Below, in pieces: positions 1 to 7,900 of a stretch of 21,129 nucleotides of DNA. Made by a program: the position numbers and the translations under genes. Origin of the DNA: CAZEQJ01 sp964514385 (GTDB lineage Bacteria > Bacteroidota > Bacteroidia > Cytophagales > Cyclobacteriaceae); assembly GCA_964514385.1 (NCBI GenBank), contig CAZEQJ010000048.1, positions 1-21,129 on the forward strand, given 5' to 3'. Position 1 is the first letter of the stretch; each line of letters opens with the position of its first letter. Under the pieces are notes generated by a model, which worked only from the letters and a program-made list of their open reading frames with translations, did no database searches and was not told the origin of the DNA.

Positions 1-1197
1 AATGCATGAATAGTCCAGGCTCACCACCCGGTATGGAATCCCCTTTTCCTGTGCCTGAATCTCATTAAGCCCCACTCCGGCTACTTCGGGATTCAAGAAC
101 ATGATGGTAGAAATATTCTGATAAATCAGCTTATGTTTTGGACTACCATAGATGCGTTCGATGGCATATCTGCCTTCCAGTTCGCCTACATTTACCAGTG
201 AAATATCAGCAGTTACATCTCCGACAGCGTAGATATTGGATACAGAAGTCTGCGTGTCATTGTCAATGATGTTGCCCCGTTCATTTGCTGAAATGCTTAC
301 ATTTTCCGACCATAGATTCTTTGTGTTGGCAACGCGACCCACAGACACCAGGGCTTTCTCTACGCGGCACGTCTGTTCTGCACCATCATCATATTTGAGC
401 TTATATTCTACCTCACCGTTGTTTACTGTCATTGAAACGAGTTGACTGTTACGATGGATTATAACGCCATTGCGCTCAAGATTTCGTTCAATGACCCTCA
501 CAACGTCTTCGTCCTCAAATGGCAAAATTCGGTCGCCTTTATCTATTAAAAAAACTTTGGTGTGGCCTAGGTTAGAAAAAATGGTAGCATACTCACAGCC
601 GATAACACCTGCCCCCAGCACAACCATTGATTTTGGGTAGTCCTGCAGGTTTTCAATACCATCAGAAGTAAGTATAGCCTTCTCATCTATCGGTATGGAA
701 GGCAGCTTGCGCGGCGAGCTGCCAGTAGCAATAATGATATAGTCAGCGCTGATGTGTGTCTGATGACCATCGGGGTATGAAATTTCCACTTTATGATTCT
801 CGATTATCTTTGCCCAGGCACGGAGTTGGTGAATATCAGACTTATTGTGATCATCCTGATGTTTTTCGAGGTGTTCCTGTAAAAAACCTATCCTTTCCTT
901 TATGGCAGCATCAACTTCGCGTTTAATTTCAGAAAAATTGATTTTAGCCATAGGGTAAAGGCTGGTATCGTAATTGAACCGGTACAGATATTTATGTAAG
1001 GAAGACACGTCCCGGGCCAGTTCCCACCAAGTTTTGGAAGACAGGGCACCATTTTTTATACCTGCACCGCCAATGCCATTAGGGTCTACGATAGCTACCT
1101 TTTTTTGATAATCGAGGGCCCTCATGGCAGCCGCATAACCGGAAGGTCCGGCGCCGATGACCACAACGTCGTAATGTGCCGTAATATCGCTACTCAT
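1..1197 (-). CDS. FAD/NAD(P)-dependent oxidoreductase of the lipoamide dehydrogenase/SthA family, lacking redox cysteines (partial, C-terminus outside window)
   Basis: The first 399 residues are present, from an ATG at 1197; the frame is open to the window edge. Family members run about 460-470 residues, so most of the dimerisation domain lies outside. Seen: an FAD-binding GAGPSG at residues 15-20, ATGSSPR near 157-163, a second dinucleotide-binding GAGVIG at 195-200, and the FAD-contacting YAVGDV at 323-328. At 43-55 the active-site segment aligns without gaps to the family's GGTCxNxGCxPSK, but reads GGAGIKNGALSSK, so both redox cysteines are gone (G46, A51). Known: soluble transhydrogenase (SthA) keeps only one of these cysteines and moves hydride between NADH and NADP+ without a disulfide. 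Inferred: a dithiol reductase is excluded; a transhydrogenase or diaphorase-like soluble flavoenzyme is most likely. Its promoter appears to abut the start codon. Confidence 0.85.
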   Translation of the reverse strand, partial: MSSDITAHYDVVVIGAGPSGYAAAMRALDYQKKVAIVDPNGIGGAGIKNGALSSKTWWELARDVSSLHKYLYRFNYDTSLYPMAKINFSEIKREVDAAIKERIGFLQEHLEKHQDDHNKSDIHQLRAWAKIIENHKVEISYPDGHQTHISADYIIIATGSSPRKLPSIPIDEKAILTSDGIENLQDYPKSMVVLGAGVIGCEYATIFSNLGHTKVFLIDKGDRILPFEDEDVVRVIERNLERNGVIIHRNSQLVSMTVNNGEVEYKLKYDDGAEQTCRVEKALVSVGRVANTKNLWSENVSISANERGNIIDNDTQTSVSNIYAVGDVTADISLVNVGELEGRYAIERIYGSPKHKLIYQNISTIMFLNPEVAGVGLNEIQAQEKGIPYRVVSLDYSCI

Positions 1198-1204
1198 ATA
1201 CAGT

Positions 1205-1212
1205 TAAAGATA
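1205..1212 (-). promoter_or_regulatory. Putative -7 element TATCTTTA of the oxidoreductase gene
   Basis: TATCTTTA on the minus strand ends 7 nt before the ATG at 1197. It matches the Bacteroidota -7 consensus TAnnTTTG except for the last base. Transcription would start close to the start codon, giving an almost leaderless mRNA. The -33 element is not clear. Confidence 0.4.
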
Positions 1213-1264
1213 GTATATTCCTTAATCAATAACACTACATAGAAAAAAGTAAGGCATTATTATA

Positions 1265-1272
1265 TATCTTTG
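1265..1272 (+). promoter_or_regulatory. -7 promoter element TATCTTTG of the PAS protein gene
   Basis: Exact match to the Bacteroidota TAnnTTTG -7 consensus, 17 nt before the ATG at 1290. The -33 TTTG/TTG is not evident, so the assignment rests on the -7 element and its position. Confidence 0.5.
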
Positions 1273-1289
1273 GTCAGCACAGAGATACT

Positions 1290-1709
1290 ATGATTGATTT
1301 ACAGGAAGTAGAAAGAATTAAGGAAAAGCTAAACGCTTCGCCTGAAGATTACCAGGAGATCATCAATAGCAGTAAGCTTGCCATCTGCATCACAGATGAA
1401 GATGCCAACTTTTTTGCCATGAACAACAACTATCTTAAGCTGTACGGATACTCGAGAGAAGAGCTGACAGGCAAATCATTTCTGACGGTGGTTCCGGATG
1501 GCATGAAAGATAAGCTGAAAGACCTTCACGATATTTTTCTTGTGATGAAGGACGAAATTATGAGAAACTGGGAAGTTCAGGATAGCAGCGGTCGTGTATT
1601 CAAGATTTTTGCCGACGCCGGCTACAGTGAAACCATCAGCGGAAAGCCTACAAAGATCACTTTTGTATGGCCCAATGATGATGAAAAGTTGCAGTTGCTT
1701 CAGGGCTAA
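1290..1709 (+). CDS. Stand-alone PAS-domain protein
   Basis: A 139-residue soluble protein that is almost entirely one PAS sensory domain, about residues 22-128. Typical PAS features are the opening segment at 27-40 (small polar residues, then AICITDEDAN), the YGYSREELTG turn at 52-61, and the closing strand TKITFVWP at 121-128. There is no kinase, cyclase, DNA-binding or membrane segment, and no Cys-His motif that would suggest a covalent flavin or haem. Such single PAS proteins usually act by protein contact with a partner or bind a small ligand; the partner cannot be read from the sequence. The gene starts 92 bp from the divergent oxidoreductase. Its stop codon overlaps that of the convergent MerR regulator within a shared CTAA, so the two transcripts must run into each other. 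Confidence 0.8.
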   Translation: MIDLQEVERIKEKLNASPEDYQEIINSSKLAICITDEDANFFAMNNNYLKLYGYSREELTGKSFLTVVPDGMKDKLKDLHDIFLVMKDEIMRNWEVQDSSGRVFKIFADAGYSETISGKPTKITFVWPNDDEKLQLLQG

Positions 1710-2605
1710 TCTATGCTCGCGAGGGTTTCTGAGAATAACGCTAGGCTTGTGATGAGCGTTACATTTTCAGGGTATATCACCTCGCTCATAAAGTCAACTG
1801 AACCTGCTATAAATATATGATAATCCTCAAAATATCTGCTGAGTTCATCTACATACTGCTGCACTGCCGGCTGCGAAGCCGGGGAGGTAATAAAGGTTAT
1901 GAGATAGTCCGGGGAGGACATGTCACAAACAGCTCTTAAATCCTCAAAAACGATATCCTGACCAAGGTTTATGATCTGACGTTTTTTGGCCTTCAGCACA
2001 TAGGTGTATAGAAATATCACCAGGTCATTGTATTCAGATTCGGGCAGAAACAATACAAATTTTTCATTTGTCTTTGGCGGTATCTGCAGGGAGTCAATGG
2101 CCACAATGATTTTCTGCCGTATAAGCGAATACATAAAATGCTCCTGTGCTGAACTTATTTCCCCGATTCGCCACATCAGTCCCATACGTTGCAAAAACGG
2201 AAATATCAATTGGGTAATCGTCTTTTCCATACCCATTTTCAGAATGGAAGTGGAAAAAATTTTCTCAAAGCGACTTTCATCCAACTCAAGCATGGCCACA
2301 ATGAGCCCATTGATCTTAAACTGAAGATTGTAGTCACTCAGATCCTGCTGTGTCTTTTCATACGTATCCCGCACTTCTTTCTGAATCTCCTGGTCTGTAA
2401 GCTGACTCAGTTTTGAGATTTTATGGCCCCTGTTGAGCAGGAGGGAAATATTAAGGAGGTGCTTGAGTTGCTCATCATCGTAATAGCGGATGTTGGTCTC
2501 CGTGCGGTGAGGAACGAGAAAATTATAACGCTGCTCCCAGATGCGCAGTGTATGGGCCTTAATGCCCGTAAGCTTTTCGATATCTTTGATGGAGTAATTT
2601 CTCAA
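1706..2605 (-). CDS. MerR-family regulator with a B12-binding-like C-terminal domain (cobalamin ligand lost)
   Basis: DNA-binding transcription factor of the CarH/LitR architecture. Residues about 1-70 form a MerR winged helix (YSIKDIEKLTG, then TLRIWEQRY). The middle holds the four-helix B12-binding cap with the diagnostic W-x9-EH (W145, E155, H156). The end is a Rossmann-like cobalamin-binding domain. The base-off motif E/DxHxxG is replaced by ESEYND at 189-194, so the histidine that ligates cobalt is a glutamate and the glycine is an aspartate. I infer that it does not bind B12 in the CarH manner; it may sense another ligand or act as a fixed regulator. I chose the TTG at 2605 because homology begins there. 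An in-frame ATG at 2701 would add 32 low-complexity residues that look like translated promoter DNA. No carotenoid genes, the usual CarH neighbours, are nearby. Confidence 0.82.
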   Translation of the reverse strand: MRNYSIKDIEKLTGIKAHTLRIWEQRYNFLVPHRTETNIRYYDDEQLKHLLNISLLLNRGHKISKLSQLTDQEIQKEVRDTYEKTQQDLSDYNLQFKINGLIVAMLELDESRFEKIFSTSILKMGMEKTITQLIFPFLQRMGLMWRIGEISSAQEHFMYSLIRQKIIVAIDSLQIPPKTNEKFVLFLPESEYNDLVIFLYTYVLKAKKRQIINLGQDIVFEDLRAVCDMSSPDYLITFITSPASQPAVQQYVDELSRYFEDYHIFIAGSVDFMSEVIYPENVTLITSLALFSETLASID

Positions 2606-2700
2606 AACAGGTAGTGTACTTATGTTGGCGTAACAATTATAGTAAAAATAAAGATCATTCTTACAGGGATAAATACATATAATCTTACGTCGACCAATCA

Positions 2701-2731
2701 TTGAATAATGATAACAATACTCGTATTTTTA
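2701..2731 (+). promoter_or_regulatory. Putative promoter of the exonuclease/GIY-YIG gene (TTG-N20-TATTTTTA)
   Basis: TTG at 2701-2703, a 20-bp spacer, then TATTTTTA at 2724-2731, one base off TAnnTTTG. It lies 22 nt before the TTG start at 2754. Spacing and form match the putative porV2 promoter in this window. Confidence 0.35.
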
Positions 2732-2753
2732 TTTTCTAAAAAGAGAGGGCTTT

Positions 2754-4136
2754 TTGACGGAATTTGCTGTTGTAGATATCGAAACTACCGGGGGGTATTC
2801 AGCCAATAACCGGATAATTGAAGTAGCCATTGTACTTCATGATGGTAAACATCCGGTTGATTTTTACCATACACTGGTCAACCCCAACCGTGGTGTGCCT
2901 TCTTACATTACGGGCCTTACGGGCATCTCATCGGGCATGGTGAGCGATGCCCCAACGTTTAAGGAGGTGGCAGGGGAAATCTTTAATAAACTGGAAGGAA
3001 AAGTGTTTGCCGCGCATAGCGTAAATTTTGACTACTCCTTCATTAAAAAAGAGCTGGCGGAAGCAGGTTATGATTTTAATGCACGTCGTCTGTGTACAGT
3101 GAAAGCGAGCCGAAAAATATTTCCGGGCCAGCGCAGTTATAGCCTGGGAAGGATTTGCGAATCGCTCCAGATCACGATTGAATCACGTCACCGTGCTATG
3201 GGTGACGCCGCCGCCACAGCTACTCTTTTATCCCGACTTATTGAAAATGACAAGCACAACACCATCCATACGCTGATAAAACGCAATTCAGGAGAATGGG
3301 CACTTCCCGACAATATTTCCAAAGAAAAATACGAGTCTATTCCCGACACTACCGGAGTTTATTATTTCTATGACGATAAAGGGAAGATCATTTATATAGG
3401 AAAAGCCCTTAACCTGAAAAGCCGCATCAAAAGTCATTTTACATCCAACGGTGATAAAGGTAAAAACCGGTTCTGGAGCCGTATCCATGATATTAAGTAT
3501 TTTGAAACTGGAAGTGAGCTCATCGCGCTGATCCTCGAGGCTCAGGAAATTAAAAAACATTATCCACCATTCAATAAGGCACTTAAGTCCAGGGATAAAT
3601 CAAGTGGTATCCTGCAGTACGAAGACCGATCAGGATATATTCACCTGGTAGCAAGTAATAATCTGCAGGGACAAATTCCGTTGGTTGCTTTCCGAAGTCT
3701 TGCCGAAGCCCGCATGTTTCTGATGGAAAAAATGGAGCAATTTGAGCTATGTGGAAAATATACCGGACTTCAGACAACAAAAGGTGCATGTCAGCAATAT
3801 CATGTATCAGCCTGCAAAGGAGCCTGCACCGGAGAAGAACCGCCAGACGACTATAATGCCAGAGTACATGAGGTAATACATGAAATTCAGGTCAACCAGC
3901 TGAGCTTTTGCATGATTGATGAAGGAAAGTCAGACGACGAATACGCCATTATATATGTTGAAAATGGCATCTACCGTGGCCATGGATACATCAATAAGGA
4001 GGATTATGTAGAAGATGCTACAGTACTAAAATCACATCTGGACTATTTTCCGGAAAGCCGTGATGTCAATTCTATTATCTACTCCTTTATGGAAAAGGAA
4101 AACATGAAAATCCTCTACCTCCGGCAGGAATCATAA
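2754..4136 (+). CDS. DEDDh 3'-5' exonuclease fused to a UvrC-like GIY-YIG endonuclease with a four-Cys cluster motif
   Basis: Probable DNA-repair nuclease of 460 residues. Residues 1-165 are a DnaQ-like exonuclease with a complete DEDDh set: D8 and E10 in DIETT, D93 in HSVNFDYSF, H146 and D151. Residues about 195-280 are a GIY-YIG domain: GVYYF 201-205, IYIG 213-216, R224, E262 and N274. Further on, C333, C346, C354 and C358 are spaced 13, 8 and 4, close to the 12, 8, 4 spacing of the UvrC cysteines reported to bind a 4Fe-4S cluster; the CxxYHxxxCxxxC context also matches. The UvrC C-terminal nuclease and HhH domains are absent, as in Cho and the PolIII-epsilon/Cho fusions. The start is a TTG: an in-frame stop at 2712-2714 leaves no ATG, and MTEFAVVDIETT fits the family N-terminus. 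Confidence 0.9.
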   Translation: MTEFAVVDIETTGGYSANNRIIEVAIVLHDGKHPVDFYHTLVNPNRGVPSYITGLTGISSGMVSDAPTFKEVAGEIFNKLEGKVFAAHSVNFDYSFIKKELAEAGYDFNARRLCTVKASRKIFPGQRSYSLGRICESLQITIESRHRAMGDAAATATLLSRLIENDKHNTIHTLIKRNSGEWALPDNISKEKYESIPDTTGVYYFYDDKGKIIYIGKALNLKSRIKSHFTSNGDKGKNRFWSRIHDIKYFETGSELIALILEAQEIKKHYPPFNKALKSRDKSSGILQYEDRSGYIHLVASNNLQGQIPLVAFRSLAEARMFLMEKMEQFELCGKYTGLQTTKGACQQYHVSACKGACTGEEPPDDYNARVHEVIHEIQVNQLSFCMIDEGKSDDEYAIIYVENGIYRGHGYINKEDYVEDATVLKSHLDYFPESRDVNSIIYSFMEKENMKILYLRQES

Positions 4137-4137
4137 C

Positions 4138-4158
4138 TCCTGATCACAATTCCTGATC
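4138..4158. repeat. Short direct repeat TCCTGATC x2
   Basis: TCCTGATC occurs at 4138-4145 and 4151-4158, 13 bp apart, just after the exonuclease/GIY-YIG stop codon. CAGGA and AGGAA upstream can pair with the TCCTG and TTCCT parts, so alternative weak hairpins are possible. There is no T-tract. Confidence 0.4.
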
Positions 4159-4200
4159 GATACTTTGTGTTTATTGGTCGAAAGTCGGTACCACGTCTCA

Positions 4201-4208
4201 TATTTTTG
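4201..4208 (+). promoter_or_regulatory. -7 promoter element TATTTTTG of the histidine kinase gene
   Basis: Exact match to TAnnTTTG, 33 nt before the ATG at 4242. No -33 TTTG at the expected spacing; the nearest TTG (4174-4176) is about 24 bp upstream, longer than usual. Confidence 0.4.
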
Positions 4209-4241
4209 CAGTTTATTTAGATAAAATTTTAATAATCTAAT

Positions 4242-4940
4242 ATGAATCGGGATAAGGATATTGAATTTTTGAAAATTCAGCTGGAACATTTGCGTCAATT
4301 CAATTATATCGTTGCGCACGACCTTAAGTCCCCCATAAGGAATATCACTTCACTGATCCACCTGCTGGAAACAGAGCATCCTGAAGGTGGAGATATAATA
4401 TACCATATCAAAAAACAGGGCGAGCTACTGAGCCGGTGTTTGGAAAATGTAACATACCTGATAGAATCACCGTCAGGCTTTCAATCCGAATATGAGCCGA
4501 TAGATTTAAACCAGGTCCTTGATGAAACCAGTAAAATTCTGTCGAGTGCTTTTGACTCTGCCATCTACACCATTGGCGCCGAGTTTAATCATTCATACAG
4601 TGTAAAAGGTATCAAAACGTTCTTTATCAGCATTTTCCTCAACCTGTTGTCCAATAGCATTAAGTATAAAAAGCCGGGACAAAAAGCAGAAATAAACATC
4701 CGATCCTCAGACCTTGAAGAAAGCGTTCAGCTTACCTTTCAGGATAATGGGCTGGGCTTTGATTCCAGCGAAGGCGATGTGTTTGAAATTTACAGCCGAA
4801 AAAATGATGATTTTGAAGTGGAAGGATCCGGTCTGGGATTGCACCTGGTAAAATCGCAGGTAGAAATTATGGGTGGTAAAGTAATTGCAGAAAGTGTTAA
4901 AGGCAAAGGTACAACCGTCACTATTGTATTTCCGCACTAA
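4242..4940 (+). CDS. Soluble sensor histidine kinase, HisKA-HATPase_c only
   Basis: A 232-residue kinase with only the catalytic core. The H-box is at residues 25-31 with phospho-accepting H26 in AHDLKSP. HATPase_c follows: N-box NLLSNSIKY at 134-142, G1 DNGLGFD at 168-174 and G2 GSGLGLHLV at 195-203, ending with MGGKVIAES and a TTVTIVFPH tail. There is no transmembrane helix, PAS, GAF or HAMP upstream of the H-box, so the input must come from a partner protein or from domains acting in trans. The PAS-only protein at 1290-1709 is one candidate, though the genes are not adjacent. No response regulator is visible nearby. The stop codon overlaps that of the convergent porU2 within a shared CTAA. 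Confidence 0.88.
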   Translation: MNRDKDIEFLKIQLEHLRQFNYIVAHDLKSPIRNITSLIHLLETEHPEGGDIIYHIKKQGELLSRCLENVTYLIESPSGFQSEYEPIDLNQVLDETSKILSSAFDSAIYTIGAEFNHSYSVKGIKTFFISIFLNLLSNSIKYKKPGQKAEINIRSSDLEESVQLTFQDNGLGFDSSEGDVFEIYSRKNDDFEVEGSGLGLHLVKSQVEIMGGKVIAESVKGKGTTVTIVFPH

Positions 4941-7900
4941 CGTAGTAAATAAAGCTTGCCAAACCCATTGGTAAACGATCTGTCTCCTGCTGTAGGCCTG
5001 ACTTCTATCGGTTCACCTTCGATACTGGCATCCACCCGGTAAAGGTATACTCCGTTGGCAAGCTGATCACCGAATTCATCACGCCCATCCCACGCATAGG
5101 TGGTGATGTTATTGCCGATATTGATCGGACCCAGCATATCCCTTGTGATCAACCGGACCTGCCTACCCCCGATGGTGAATATGCGTATGCTAAACTCATC
5201 CGGCAACTGATTACCTGTCAAGGTGAAAATAAACCTGACGTTGTCTGAAAAGGGATTTGGATAGGGATATACATTGGTTAGCGTTGACTCGTTGACAACT
5301 TCAAAATTTATTTCATAAGGTGGATTTCCTGATTCATTACCTGCTACATCGCTGGATTGGACCCGTAAAGTGTAGATGTCATTCTCTAAGTTTTCCGGCA
5401 TGTAATTTATAACCAGTTCTGATGATGACTCCCTGAAGTCCCAGCTTATTTCGCCCGACGTATAGGGTATCCTCCGAAATATACAGGTTTCGCACGACCC
5501 CTTAATAAATACACTGACATAGGTGGTGTCGTCCAGACGGAGCGACGTATTCTCATCCCTGAGGCTAATTTCAATTAAGGGACTTGCTGCCACAATATCG
5601 CCATCCAGCAATAGCCGTCCGTCTACCCTTACCTGAACAAACGGGTTGAGTTCATCATTGTCAACAATAAGATAATTGTCAAGTTGTACCCGGTTGTTTA
5701 CCGATTCCCGGTCAGGATTGATCAGCCTGAAAGTAAGATCCCTGGGTGCACCGCCGTCCCTTGTATCATAACGAAGAGGTACTGATGATTTGAAGGATAA
5801 AGGGAGCAAACGCAGGGTATCTGAGGTAGTGCCTGTTTCTGTTATTATGGAAAGTGAATCAAGGTATGGATATCCGGAAACATTGATCAATTCCAGACTA
5901 TCCTGATAGACCACGCCCTGACTGATGGTGGTATCCGGTAGTGAGGCGAAAATATCATCCGGAATAAATAACATTGATTCCGGTACGGGCAGGTAGGTAA
6001 GATCTACACGGGGTGCAGATGGAAAATCAGGCAGGCTCTCGTCAGTAACCCTGGCCTCCAGGTAAAACAGCTTATCTGCGCCCGGCGAAATGCTTGAAAT
6101 ATTTGCCCGTTGTCCATTGATTGCTGTAAAAAACGGAGTATCCTCATCATAATTATAAAGCGATATTTCAATCTCGTCATCATCAACATTGTCAAAGGAT
6201 ATCAGGATGGAGTCAAGTGCATATGCAGGACCTATAGGACCACTTCGGAGTAGCGCGGATTTCGTTTTATCCACTATATTTTCAGTAAATGAAATTACGT
6301 CAGAGGGTGCGGTACCGATAGTCAGGATCGCTGACCCCGCAGCATCGCCTCTTCTTCCCAGGAACACAACAGGCAGGCCATCTGCAATAGCATTTGGAAA
6401 ATCTGATGGCAATCCCAGGGATTGCAACATATTTTCTGCCTCAGCAGTCCAGCTACTAAAGGAAACTGTTCCCTGTGTGATTCCCAGCACCCAGTCTCCC
6501 GTATCCACCTGATTCATATAGGTGGTAATATGATCACTCGTAGTCAGGCTATTAAATAAGCGCGGCCTTCTCCCACATAAACGACCTGCTGACTTGGGTT
6601 CGGGCACCAGATCCTCCTTTCTGAAGGTGGTAAGAATGAGACTGTTATTAAAACAAACGTCACTCCCGATAGCTGCAGGGTATAATATTGGGTCACCATT
6701 AAGCTCCACCTGCAAGGCAGTACCATTGCTGTACGGTACAGTGTCTGCAATGGCTTCCAGCGCAACGGTTATGTCGTTAAAGTCCCAGATACCGTTAACA
6801 TTTGAGATGTTCGTTACCTCAGTAAATGATGCAATCTGTTCGTTGGATCGCCATGACCAACCGGTTTTTTGATTTGCAACTGAAAAAGACGAAAGTGTCC
6901 AGTTATCATCACCCTGCTGCCGTGTCCGCCAGTAATAAACCACATTTTCAATTGCTCCGATGTAATCTGGCAGCCACTCAGCCAGATATCGGCTGCTGAT
7001 GATTTGCTGCTGTAGAAAAGGGGAATTGAACAAAGGTGTTGTGTCTATTTCTACTTCAAACAGCAATTCCTGCTCAAATGGATTGGTTGTCTGCCAGCGT
7101 AACTCAGGCTCAGGAGCTACAAGAGACTGACTGGCCGGATGCAGGTTAATGGTAACAGTAGAAGGAATTACATATTCCTGAAAAGCTACGTTATTATTCT
7201 CATTTAGCTCATCCGTAAGGTCTGCCGGATCAAGCCTGACCTCAAAACTATTCAGCCCGAAGCCCTGACCAGGAACAGGGTTTGCAATGGCAAAGGAAAT
7301 GGTATCTATATATGCCGGCGGTTCCGCAACATAGAGTGTGTCAGAGGATATCACATTTCCCTGTGGTAGCGCCCTGCGGATAACAGAAATACCAATAGAG
7401 TCACTTGACGGCAGGGCGATCCCATTATTGGGTATGATCAATTGCAGGCGAATACTGTCGCTCAGCGCATTGAGCGGATTATTATCATTACTGCCAATGG
7501 AAACCAGAGACGGCCTTAGCTCATAATCAGGCTTATCAGCAGGGAATATCTTTACCGCCGGGTCGCCCTGAAGAATAAACTGCTGAAAAAGTGCCTGGTC
7601 GATATCTCCATTAAATGTCTGTATGTATTCATTGTGAAGCTCCTGATGAATTCTTCCAATGGGTAAATTAATCGTGGCTGTATCGCCAAACTGTCTTTCA
7701 TAAAATCGTCTTGACCACCGCCGAAGCTGAAGCGGATAGCCGTAGTATGAATGCCCGATAACGGCGATGGCTCCTTTATTGGCGACCCTTATCCAGTCTT
7801 CACCGAATGACAACCTGTTCAGAAAAATATTTCCGCCTTCACAGCCATTGAGTAGTATTATCGGGTACTCACCCTTATTGGTGTATCCATACGTCTCATC

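Noticed and set aside
2004..2324. A 106-codon plus-strand frame antisense to the MerR regulator
   Set aside because: Overlaps conserved MerR/cap-domain coding sequence and has no recognisable motif.
2606..2701. N-terminal extension of the MerR protein from an ATG at 2701
   Set aside because: The 32 added residues are low-complexity, rich in Tyr/Ile/Asn and Cys, and lie in the divergent promoter region; homology begins at the TTG at 2605.
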